Positions 10,807 through 19,875 of a stretch of DNA of 64,000 bases are shown here, one piece after another. A program made the position numbers and the translations under genes. This DNA is from Melampsora larici-populina 98AG31 (lineage: Eukaryota > Basidiomycota > Pucciniomycetes > Pucciniales > Melampsoraceae), in the NCBI RefSeq assembly GCF_000204055.1, contig NW_006768772.1, forward strand, positions 1,636,287 through 1,700,286, read 5' to 3'. Numbering within the stretch: position 1 is the stretch's first letter; each line of letters starts with the position of its first letter. The notes below the pieces were generated by a model that worked only from the letters and a program-made list of their open reading frames with translations, did no database searches and was not told the origin of the DNA.

Positions 10807-11666
10807 TTACTCTCTCAGACTGACTCTCAGTTGACTTGATGACAAAAAGGTGACCCGGATGATATAAGAGCCGGTTCCGTCCTGTCTTCTCCTTTGAAAG
10901 TTGACAATCTGGCCCTATTCCTCGAGGTTGACAGATGTGATTGAATGGGTTTAGCTCCGCATTTTTTCAACAATTGTAGACAATTTTTTCTGAGAGGAAA
11001 AGTTCAGTGCGTACATAAGGCGGAACCCTGGCTAAGTCCCTACCCTAACAAGGTCCCTCTCGGCGAGTGAGCCTGCGAGCTAGTCCCAGGCTATCCCCCG
11101 CTTCTTCGGTCTACCGGCCTGCGAGAGAGGGGGGCCGGGCTAACTTTTAAGTCCGGTGTAGGAGAACATAGACTTTGATTTTCCATTAACCAGAGTCTCA
11201 CAATTATTAGTGGGGCAAATGTTTTCTTTTTTATGTATCTTATTACTTTATTTCGTGGTTATGTTTCTCATCTGTAATTTCCACTTCATATACTTTCTCC
11301 TACCATGGTCAAAATACCGTGAGTAATGAGGCTTAGATATCTCTAAGTCTCTTTACGTGTTTGGGGGGGGCCAATAGGCCGCGGGTTTTCTGACCGGGTA
11401 GGCTCTCTGCTACCTATTCTCGGGACATATCGTCCGGAGCCTGCGGAGAGCCTACTCGGTATGGCCCGAGGCCAGATTAGTCACGACCTCCCCTTTCAAA
11501 CTCAAACGTATATCAACGTCAAACAACGTTTCGCTCCTTTTTCTTTGTCGATAACGCTCATCTCTGTTTCTGCTATTTCACAGACGTCCTCTAACTCACA
11601 GCTACTGAACAACAACATTTGATACCACAACAAGAAACCCAGCTTTCATCCTTGACTTAGTCCCAT
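10807..11666. other. Non-coding interval containing the 3' side of the DIRS-like element
   Basis: No open coding region. It holds GC-rich hairpin-forming sequence, including perfect 10-bp arms at 11398-11407 and 11446-11455, and G/C-rich blocks near 11040-11160 and 11360-11475. A 12-bp match to the other side of the DIRS element, in inverted orientation, is AGTCTCACAATT at 11194-11205 versus 18253-18264. That match is my only candidate for its terminal repeats. Confidence 0.45.
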
Positions 11667-12740
11667 TTAGTTCGACTCTATCTTCATTCTCTCCCAAACC
11701 ATCTTGGCATCTTTCACGTCTCCTTTGCTGTACTTCCTCAGATATAATTGGTACGCCTTCGACTCCCAACGTCCAGCTCTCACAATATCATCCAAAGGTA
11801 TTTTATCGTTCCATTTAAGTGTGGCTCCTCCAATCCTAAACGAGTGACCTGATAATTGATGGTTTGTTTGATTTTTACTCCAGACTCTTTTGTAAATATT
11901 CAATGTCACGGCCTTCGTTAGAGTCAAGCGCTTTCCTTTCCCGTCTGTGTAGGATAGCAATCGATCGGTTAAGTCATTACTCGGGCTCTCTGCGAACACC
12001 CGTTCCAACGCCCTGACTGGACATAGATGCGAAGGTATACGTCGAAGATGCAAATATTGGAGTTCCCCGGGTCTGGCGGTTTTAGCATTATGTAACGCTA
12101 ACTTTAAGTAGGAATGGTCTGGTGAGTAAATTACATCTCTTCTTAACACCAATGCCTTCCCCTTTTCATCTGAGACTAATTCTCCCAATCGAGCCATACC
12201 CCAGAATGCCATTAATGCGATTGCTAACGCTAAATGTTCTTTCTTGCCTCTTTTATCTAGTTCAATTACCAGTTCGGCCAAGTGTCTCAATTGTACTGGC
12301 TTCCTAACATTATTACCGACTTCCTTACACCTCGCGTCTGCCACACTCGCCGATTTCAGTAGCAATTTAGATACTCTATCATTTTCATGTGGGAATGGTT
12401 CGTTATGGAATAAGTGCCACGATCGTATTCCCGATATGTACTTCACTAATGTTTCTGCTGTCACTTTATGTTTTGCGTTCATCTCATCTATTATGTCTTC
12501 ATCATCAAAATCGATATTGAATTCTCTACCACCCCATACGATGAATGACCACATCAAGTCTTGAGATAAAGGTAACAATTCACATCGGCTTAATTTTTCC
12601 GCCTCACCGAACTTCTCTAACTTTGCCATCGCTGTACTATAGTTCTGCAGCGTTGCTTGCGACCAACTCCCATTCAACAACCTAGTTTTTATTTTATCCG
12701 ATCTCCAATCTATAATTCTATTTGTACAATGAAGGTTCAA
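11667..12740 (-). CDS. Tyrosine recombinase (YR) of DIRS-like element
   Basis: About 357 residues reading to the stop at 11667. The catalytic set is visible in order: Arg in AFWGMARLGELV (about residue 182), His and Arg in LSGHSFRIGGATL (about 297), a Trp in AGRWESKAYQ, and the nucleophilic Tyr in QLYLRKY (about 332). An N-terminal SAM-like DNA-binding region precedes the core. It would integrate the circular DNA copy by site-specific recombination. The region upstream of 12740 stays in frame for a few codons with no clear ATG, so the start may be by splicing from the RT-RH transcript or at an unidentified codon. I see no stop or frameshift in the core. Confidence 0.88.
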   Translation of the reverse strand: MNLHCTNRIIDWRSDKIKTRLLNGSWSQATLQNYSTAMAKLEKFGEAEKLSRCELLPLSQDLMWSFIVWGGREFNIDFDDEDIIDEMNAKHKVTAETLVKYISGIRSWHLFHNEPFPHENDRVSKLLLKSASVADARCKEVGNNVRKPVQLRHLAELVIELDKRGKKEHLALAIALMAFWGMARLGELVSDEKGKALVLRRDVIYSPDHSYLKLALHNAKTARPGELQYLHLRRIPSHLCPVRALERVFAESPSNDLTDRLLSYTDGKGKRLTLTKAVTLNIYKRVWSKNQTNHQLSGHSFRIGGATLKWNDKIPLDDIVRAGRWESKAYQLYLRKYSKGDVKDAKMVWERMKIESN

Positions 12741-12875
12741 TGAAGCAGGGAGAAGGATTCAAATGAGCAAGACTTCAATGTTATCTAATTCAACTATCTT
12801 TGAACAATCAATCACTTACCCTTCCCTATTCTTCAAGAAAACCATAATCTTCTTCTCACTCGTCATCATTTTCAA

Positions 12876-15552
12876 CTAATCTCGCTTCAATATATTGAGC
12901 AAGTTCCTTGGTAGGTCGATCCGTACTTGCTGGTGAAGATCTTTGTTCTTTTCTAACCCTCTTGACAATTTGTCAGCGTTGTTGTCTCCTGACGTGACTC
13001 TTCGTGCTACGATCGAACAGTTCAAACGAGTAAGTACCTTCTGGATTTCCTTCCACTCTTCGTTAACTAATTTGTGTTTTGACTTAAATTTTGTTATCAC
13101 TGCCTCTGTTGTAGTGTTGTCGGTATAGACGATAAACTTTTGGTTGTTGGTTGGACGCAGTTGTTCTATCATGAGTAAGCCTAAACGTACTGCGACAGTC
13201 TCTAGCCATGCGATATCACGCTTCTGACATCCCTGTGATATACCTTCTGTCTTCCAACTGTCAGCTAAAGTGAAACTTGACCACCGGCTTCCAATTAGCA
13301 CGCCGATCCCGTAACCTGTACTCGCGTCTCCGACCCACTCTATCTCGGTAGGTTCAATATCTTCGGTAAATATCAACCTGTCAAAGTTCTCAAGACCCCG
13401 CAACCACTCTTTCAATTCTTCTTTCGCTCCTTCAGGCACTTCTCTCAGCGCACTATGATTATACCACGACTTATCCCACCAGTACAGATTCCAAAGATAA
13501 CACCTCATGAAAGGTAACAAGTATATTAAGTGACTGAGCTGCCCGACAATTTTCTCAACCTCTTTCTTTGAGCACTTCCGTGCGGGCTGAAGTAAGTCTT
13601 TTATCTTTTCAATCCGTTCCAACAATTTTTCTTCAGGTAGCCTAACTGACTTGTCTTCCCCGTTCCATATAAACCCTAGGTATTTTTGCTCGGTGTTCCA
13701 ATCACAAAACTTTTCTTCGTTGGACTGGACTCCTAAATCCTTACTAACTTGTATCACATCTCTCATTTCAAGTAAGTCACCTTCAATTTTTGCGAACATA
13801 TTGTCATCAACCCAACGGAACACCACATCAATGTTGAACTTTGCTTTTATTATATCTCTCCATGCGTCTGCCATCCACCCAAATGTCCCACAGCCGGCGA
13901 CACCTCCAAAAGGTATCCGAGTGTCTACCCAAATCCGGCCTTGAAAGTCTTTGATTGTTAGGTACCTCCACTGCGATGGTTGAGTTGACCCCTGCCTATA
14001 CGCTTTCAACCAATCGACAATTGCTAACAAGATCTTCTTTTTCAGATTCGCCTTAAAGTAATTCGCTACCTGGTTGAAATCATCCCACACTACGCCAAAT
14101 CAATAATATACCATGGAGTTTAGAAAAGTCAAGATGTAGAAAATTCTCAGCAATGCATGAGAGGTAGGAAAAATTCGAAGAAAATATGGTTGAATCAGTC
14201 TTTGATATCCCATCATGTTGCATATTTTTTCATATTTTTACCTTGAGTTTTGAAGATGTTACATAGAAAAATGATTTTGGGGTGTATTTGGTCAGAAACT
14301 CAAATTTTGGCCAAAACTACCCAGGCTTGGGCAGAAACTTTTCAACAATCACAAATACAACAATTTTCTTTCAATCAAACTGGCAGTTGCAGATTATGAG
14401 AGGCCGCATACTGGATCTACAGTTTCCATTTGGATGCTAAAACCCTTGCGGGACAGATTTATAAGGTTTTCTAGCTTTGCTGTTGGGGATGTTGATTGCT
14501 GTACCTTCTTCATTTTTGGATACACACCACTCATTCTAATGTGTATCTGGTAAATTAAAAATGCAGCTTTCAGAATGTGCAGACATTCCAGATGTTGACA
14601 CAAAATTGACAATTTGATTGGTCTCACAAGGTTAATGCCTCCATGAATGCCAGCTTTGGACATAAACTGAGTCTCTGACCGAATATACACTGCTGCCGTA
14701 AAAATCTTTAAAAATATGCAAAATGATGGGCACACACAGGGGAATGCAACCCTTATTTTTCCATATTTTTTTGACCCCTTCTGCCTTGTGTATAATTTTC
14801 TATGTCTTTTTAATTCTTTAAACTCAGCGGTAAATTTGCAATCTGGCGTAGTGCCAAGTGGTGTCGAAATCATGTTTATTTACAAAAGAATTTACTGAAG
14901 GTATATCGTATTCTTGTGAATTGTATCTAGCCGTCCGCGTCCACTTCACTGCTACATCTGTCCGTGAGTTTACATCTTCATCCTCTGACTCCGTTTCATC
15001 ATCACTTCCTGAGATCTCCTTCCTTTTCTTCTTGATTACAACTTTTGCCTTGGGGTAAGATAGATCATTTATCATCCGAAGTGATCCATCGTTATTCGTC
15101 ACGCTCCCCATTGGATTAGAACGAAAGAAGCCGAACCTCTTAAATACTTCTTCATGAGTAAAAGGCCCAAAGATTCGTCCGAATCTTCTCTCTTTATATA
15201 GATTTTTCATTATCTTGTCTTGAACCGCTGTTGCTGATTTATGGTTATCGGGGGTAAACCATTTCTCTTCTTTCCAGGTATGTGTAGGGATACCTTGGTT
15301 AAATCCACCGGTCAGTCCTTCCCACACTTTCTCCCATTTCTCTAGTAGCTCATATTCAGTCAATAAAGCCTTCCACTCATTTAAGTTCATTTCATTCTTT
15401 GCTTCCGTTGGCCAGTTACTCAGAGATTCAGGTGTGTCAACTCTGTCGTCTTCGTCGGCATCTGGAAGTTTTGGTTCATGTACTTGATTCTCAACATGCG
15501 GCGCGGTACGAATTTTTAACTCAAATGATCTGTTAGATTTTCTCAGATTCAA
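12876..15552 (-). pseudogene. DIRS reverse transcriptase-RNase H gene, split by a MITE
   Basis: Two coding blocks, 15552-14857 and 14084-12876, are one reading frame separated by a 766-bp insertion (14088-14853) and its CCA duplication. Removing the insert and one CCA rejoins DFDTTW to DDFNQVA without a frame change. The 5' block has the linker and RT start (GSVTNNDGSLRMINDLSYPK). The 3' block has the RT active site (FRWVDDNMF), then RNase H acidic residues (EWVGDASTGYGIG, IAWLETVAVR, FIVYTDNTTT). In its present state the protein would end inside the MITE. The 5' start is unclear; AT-rich sequence with two T-runs (15590-15785) separates it from gag. Confidence 0.85.
14088..14853. mobile_element. 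CACTA-type MITE A (766 bp, TSD CCA) inside the DIRS RT gene
   Basis: Inverted ends CACTACGCCAAAT (14088-14100) and ATCTGGCGTAGTG (14841-14853) match at 12 of 13 positions. They are flanked by CCA on both sides (14085-14087, 14854-14856). Termini starting CACTA and a 3-bp duplication are the marks of the CACTA (EnSpm/CMC) superfamily. No transposase is encoded; the interior is AT-rich, so it is non-autonomous. The host reading frame is restored exactly if the element and one duplication are removed. Confidence 0.92.
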
Positions 15553-15784
15553 TTAAACAGAAAAGGAAAACAAGAGAACAACACATTTGATTAGCTATTT
15601 ATAAGGTCCAACATTTTTTTTTTTTTTTTAAAATTGAAATAGGGCAAATTCAAACAAAATAGGGAGACAACTTGAACAAACAGAAGATCAGAGGAATAAC
15701 TAAAACAAGTAAGATAAACATCTATACATGCATCATTTTTTTTTTTTTTTTTTTGAACTGTTGTTTCCAACTGTCTAATACAAC

Positions 15785-17098
15785 TCACGTTGAACCTGAT
15801 GCTGCACCTTCGACAGATTTCTCTCCACCTTTATTTGCCATCGATTTGTCATGACTCCCAGGGCCTATTGCAGGACAAGTGCCTCCACCTCGGCCAGCTG
15901 TCCATCCTCTACCTCCCCTTTGCGCACTGCCTCTACCACCTCCTCGACCTCCTCTAGTATTCTGATAAAAGTCATTTTGGTAGATTGTCGGACTTGGATT
16001 TGTATAGTGGTTCGGATTATAATACGGCGCAGGATGAGTAGCATTTCGGTCATAAAGTGGGCTAGTACGGTCAAAGGCCGGGTTGTAATGTCTACCCTTA
16101 AATCCATTACCTCCTACTTTACCCGACGCTGACATTCTTGCTAAAGGTTGCGACACCGGTTGGTTAGTGATTGACGATAAACTCCTTCCTGTCAACATAT
16201 CCGCTTGAGTGTCAATTAAAGCAGTATTGGAGTCCCACGAGGCATTCTCCGGGTAAGTCTCCCCGTTAATAGGGCTTATGTGTTGCATGACATTTCCAAA
16301 GGCATATGGGTTATCGATGTACTTATAATCGTTGAAATGTTTCGCATCTTCTTTCGCTCGATCAGCCAATTCTTCATTCAGCATTCCGACATCGGCCATT
16401 GAGCCATCTGGTAACCGATTCTCCCAGACATTGCGACGATGTGCGATATCATAACGCATAGCAGGAGTCCACTTCCCATAGCATTTTGCTTGGATAGCTA
16501 GAACATTCTCTTTATGAACTTTCAATCTTGGTGCTATTGGTGAGTCTTTTTGAGAATCTAATACATCGTACTTCTCCTCTTGATATTTGACCATTAAATC
16601 GTAACGAGTTGACCACTGCATTGGCGTTAATCTATGTTCGTTTACATAGGGTAATCCCACATAAGAAATGATATTTGTCGAACAGCTGGTCTTTAATGAT
16701 CTACTTTTCATGAAGATAGAGTCTTGTATAATCCAAGTCGGGTCAAAAATTGAAACTGGCATGTGGATGTTTTTATTAAGCATTATATCATGGAAGTACT
16801 GTGATAAACCTGGCATGTTATTAGATGGTAAGGAGCCTAATGTCATTTTAGTGTTTGTTTCAATCTTGGATTTTGATTTTTCTTTGACGGTTTCAGGTTG
16901 AACTGGTTCTGTAGCGGTCTTCACTCTATAGGTATAATTGATCATGCCTATATCACGTGGTTCAGTGTCTTCATTTTGACACCAGTGTTGGTATTCTTCC
17001 CAAAAGACTCTATACTGGCCGATGTCTCTCTCGAACGCTTCTCGAATGTTCGCAAGCCATTTAGCGTGGCCGTGTTCGATATGGACAGGCTCTAGCAT
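15785..17098 (-). CDS. DIRS gag-like protein, main exon
   Basis: From ATG 17098 (MLEPVHIEHGHAKWLANIRE) to the stop at 15785, 437 residues. The central part is helical and probably forms the capsid-like region. The C-terminus is an RGG-type box (GGRGGGRGSAQRGGRGW), a common nucleic-acid-binding tail in gag proteins without a zinc knuckle. No CCHC motif is present. It precedes the RT-RH gene and probably continues from the short upstream exon at 17690-17974. No stop is seen within it. Confidence 0.72.
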   Translation of the reverse strand: MLEPVHIEHGHAKWLANIREAFERDIGQYRVFWEEYQHWCQNEDTEPRDIGMINYTYRVKTATEPVQPETVKEKSKSKIETNTKMTLGSLPSNNMPGLSQYFHDIMLNKNIHMPVSIFDPTWIIQDSIFMKSRSLKTSCSTNIISYVGLPYVNEHRLTPMQWSTRYDLMVKYQEEKYDVLDSQKDSPIAPRLKVHKENVLAIQAKCYGKWTPAMRYDIAHRRNVWENRLPDGSMADVGMLNEELADRAKEDAKHFNDYKYIDNPYAFGNVMQHISPINGETYPENASWDSNTALIDTQADMLTGRSLSSITNQPVSQPLARMSASGKVGGNGFKGRHYNPAFDRTSPLYDRNATHPAPYYNPNHYTNPSPTIYQNDFYQNTRGGRGGGRGSAQRGGRGWTAGRGGGTCPAIGPGSHDKSMANKGGEKSVEGAASGST

Positions 17099-17261
17099 AT
17101 TCTCTATATCAGGACCTGCACCAAATCATTATCAAGTTTTTGAGAGAAGGATCACTTTGGTAAGTACATTGTTTTTTTTTTTTTTTTTTTTGGAGTTTTA
17201 TTATTGAGTTTTATTATTTGGATTATCAAACGTCTTTGTTTAAGGTTGTTCATACAGTGAC

Positions 17262-17296
<35 letters not shown>

Positions 17297-17302
17297 CTTT
17301 CC

Positions 17303-17427
17303 GGCCACACTAGAGATTTCTGTAGGCCACACTGGGATATATTATTCAGGCTACACGTGATTATCATTCAGGCCACACTAAATCATCTTTCAGGCCACAC
17401 TTTTTCATTGTATCTTCTGGCCACACT
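17303..17427. promoter_or_regulatory. Six-copy GGCCACACT motif array
   Basis: GGCCACAC(T), or one-base variants, recurs six times in 125 bp, starting near 17303, 17325, 17349 (GGCTACACG), 17371, 17393 and 17419. Four copies follow CAGG, TAGG or CTGG. Spacing is irregular (20-26 bp). It lies between the two gag coding blocks, just past long T-runs (17172-17190, 17268-17296). It could be a binding-site cluster or the decayed remains of a tandem repeat; function is not known. Confidence 0.55.
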
Positions 17428-17689
17428 GGGGGGGAATTCTCACGTACAGGAGACATTGTCTCAGTTATCACCCGGGATACGGTGGGTTCGTAACTTAATT
17501 CTGCTTGTGAGTCATGTTTTTAATTATCTGAAGTTGGAGATTATTGTGGAGAGGACTTATATAGATACCATGACCACAACTGTTTACGACTGGTATAGTT
17601 CTGAATGAAAAATTTCTAAAGAATGCTTTATGGATCACTAACCTAAACCTGTTATGTTTTCACCTCGATTATTCTCCTCATTTCCACCA

Positions 17690-17974
17690 CTACTTCCTTG
17701 ACCTTCGGTTTTGATCTTCCGTCAGGTTTCCTTCTGTTTGATTGCTTGGATTGCCAGTTTGACCACTTGATGATTGATCGATCGGGTTGATAGTTGAGTT
17801 ACCTCCTTCACCTCTTCCTTTCCCTTCACCGCTACCTCCTTCGTTCATCACATTCATGGCTTTGTTTTTCTTTCCGCTCCTAGTCCTACCCTTCACAGTC
17901 TCGGTCAGTTGGCCAGGTGTCGATTCTCTTGGAGGAATACTATCCGGTACTGATGCCGAGTTCGTGTTTGACAT
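17690..17974 (-). CDS. Possible N-terminal exon of DIRS gag
   Basis: An open 94-residue block starting MSNTNSASVPDSIPPREST, low in complexity (Ser, Gly, Asn, Thr) with a basic patch (GRTRSGKKNKAM). It lies upstream of the main gag exon on the same strand. Such disordered, basic N-termini are common in gag proteins. The join to 17098 is not resolved because the intervening 590 bp contains T-runs, the motif array and several possible splice sites. It could instead be a separate short gene. Confidence 0.45.
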   Translation of the reverse strand: MSNTNSASVPDSIPPRESTPGQLTETVKGRTRSGKKNKAMNVMNEGGSGEGKGRGEGGNSTINPIDQSSSGQTGNPSNQTEGNLTEDQNRRSRK

Positions 17975-18363
17975 TTCGATAAAGTTAATAGATAGTCTTG
18001 GGGTAATTGATTACTCTGGAAGAATCGAAGGAAGAACTAAGATGAACTGGATTGGAATAAAACGATGAATTGTACAGTTTAATGTGTATCAGGGAATTGG
18101 TGCTACTGAGTCTCAGTGATTTTTCTTTTCTTTTTACTTTTAATCACTTGTCTTATGAAATATGAATTATATTGTATGTGGTAATATAGGTTTGACTATA
18201 TCTTGTTGGTTATTTAGATGATAGTAATCTTGAAAAGAAAAATTTTATAAGGAATTGTGAGACTTTCTTACTCTTCCTTCTTTTGATGCGATGATGTGAG
18301 TGAGTTATTCAGAGGGAAAGAATTTTGATAATGGAATTATTACATTCTTCAAAATTAGTTTCC

Positions 18364-18528
18364 GTTGGGGAAATCCTTTCCCCAACCCGTCTCGGTACTC
18401 ATTTCCTCTGGTACCGAGTCTGCCCGAGCCTTGCTCGCCTTTTCCTCTTTCATGGAACTACGCAGGTGCCGTCGTTCCTTTGGGCACCTGCTGCATGTAT
18501 TGGTTTTGGAAAGTCAGTCCCAAAGGAA
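18364..18528. repeat. Hairpin cluster upstream of the DIRS gag gene
   Basis: Short perfect stems of unrelated sequence: 18364-18373/18377-18386 (10 bp), 18391-18398/18411-18418 (8 bp), 18462-18470/18483-18491 (9 bp) and 18475-18484/18519-18528 (10 bp). The last two overlap and exclude each other. They fill the 165 bp just left of the 610-bp foldback element. The preceding 18070-18363 is AT-rich with no coding signal. Confidence 0.75.
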
Positions 18529-18548
18529 TGCGGAAGTTGTGGTTCAAT

Positions 18549-19158
18549 TAAACTCAACAAAGTCCCACGCTGCGTCTCGCACGCTTCGAGCGCAGCGAGG
18601 GACTTATGACAACGAGGCACACTTTTGCCTGTGAGGGGAACCAGTTTTTGCAGGAGAAATTTGCCTTCCTTATAAAACTTTTTCCCCTATTTGTGAAAAA
18701 TCGAGATGCAAAGAAATGAAATGTTCGCCTCTCTGAGGCGCATCGATTGATCAAACAAAATCCCGAGGAAGCCGAGGAATTCCTCCTCTACTGGCTTCTG
18801 AAGTTTGAAGTTTTTGATGAAATTGCCTTGTATTCGTATGTATAAACCACTCTCGAGGGTCAAATACAGGTCAAAACACTCGAAAACACTCCAAAATCCT
18901 GAACTTCAGAAGGAATCTGAAAGGACATTCCTCGGCTTCCTCGGGATTTTTTTGGATCAATCGATGAGCCTCATAGAGGCGAACATTTCATTTCTTTGCA
19001 TCTCGATTTTTCACAAATAGGGGAAAAAGTTTTATAAGGAAGGCAAATTTCTCCTGCAAAAACTGGTTCCCCTCACAGGCAAAAGTGTGCCTCGTTGTCA
19101 TAAGTCCCTCGCTGCGCTCGAAGCGTGCGAGACGCAGCGTGGGACTTTGTTGAGTTTA
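18549..19158. mobile_element. 610-bp foldback element with 9-bp TSD (MULE-like MITE)
   Basis: Two long, nearly identical inverted arms (about 18549-18780 and 18920-19158) face each other around a unique centre. The flanks are TGGTTCAAT on both sides (18540-18548 and 19159-19167), a 9-bp target duplication. The terminus starts TAAACTCAACAAAGTCCCAC and carries GCGAGGGACTTATG further in. The same two blocks occur in the same order in the 297-bp terminal repeats of the large element at 28708-39561, which also has a 9-bp duplication. It encodes no protein and is best read as a non-autonomous relative of that element. Confidence 0.92.
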
Positions 19159-19167
19159 TGGTTCAAT

Positions 19168-19875
19168 GATCGATCAAGTTGAGATGATTTGTACAATTTT
19201 ATTGCTTGCTAAAATGACAGCTATTGAAGGCTACAACTTGGTTGTCAAATCTGTCAATTTTAGTCAAACTCAAAGTTGTTTTAAATACAAGAATTTGAAG
19301 TTGAAATGTTTGAGTTGGTTTTGGATAGAAACTTCAAAACTACAAAACAGTAGAATTTGTCAATTGAAAGATATTAGGATCAGTCTTTTTAAGCTTGAGA
19401 GATCTGTCTCAGTTGTATGTATCTCATTTTGTGATTTCATTTGATTCTTACCTGATCTTGAGTGTCCAGTTGAGTGAGGTCCAGTGCTCACTGCTAGGCG
19501 TGTTCCTTCCTTCATCTCATTTCTGACTCGAGTCACTCGCTCCTTCGAGTCTTCAAACTTCAGCCTACACACATTTCATCACCATCATCAGGCTTTCCTT
19601 CAGCAGTTCACAACTTCACCGCCTCCAGTTTTCGAGCTTTTCGACATTCAACTTCGAGAGTCTTCCACTGGTGCCACCATCTGATCTGATCAACTACGAT
19701 ATATCATATTGAATGTACTAGAACTGTACCTTTTTTTGTTTGACCAAGAATTTTGATTTAACTAGGAAACTGTGAACGATATATACAAAAGAAGATTTAC
19801 AGTGAATATACTATATGAACTGATTGGTTATTTTACTTTTTTATATATCAATCTTCAAGTACACACCCACCCACC
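19168..19875. other. Upstream region of the Sec7/PH gene
   Basis: No convincing coding region. It contains T-rich and pyrimidine-rich stretches and probably holds the promoter and 5' leader of the plus-strand gene at 19876. The bases before the ATG include CACCCACCCACC. The right flank of the foldback element ends at 19167, so this element lies about 0.7 kb upstream of the gene. Confidence 0.5.

Larger units (their letters stand above)
11194..18264 (-). mobile_element. DIRS-like tyrosine-recombinase retrotransposon (boundaries approximate)
   Basis: On the minus strand the order is gag-like (17974-15785), reverse transcriptase plus RNase H (15552-12876) and tyrosine recombinase (12740-11667). 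There is no integrase or LTR. This set defines the DIRS order of retrotransposons, which integrate with a tyrosine recombinase and make no target duplication. The ends are set only by an inverted 12-bp match and are uncertain by several hundred bases. The element is not intact because a MITE interrupts the RT gene. Confidence 0.75.

Noticed and set aside
11667..12740. Reading the tyrosine recombinase as a Crypton or Starship captain
   Set aside because: An RT-RNase H gene and gag-like gene lie directly upstream on the same strand, which fits DIRS and not Crypton or Starship elements.
18300..19020. Several open frames of 60-94 residues in the foldback region
   Set aside because: They run through the inverted arms of the 610-bp element and the hairpin cluster and have no protein-like composition.
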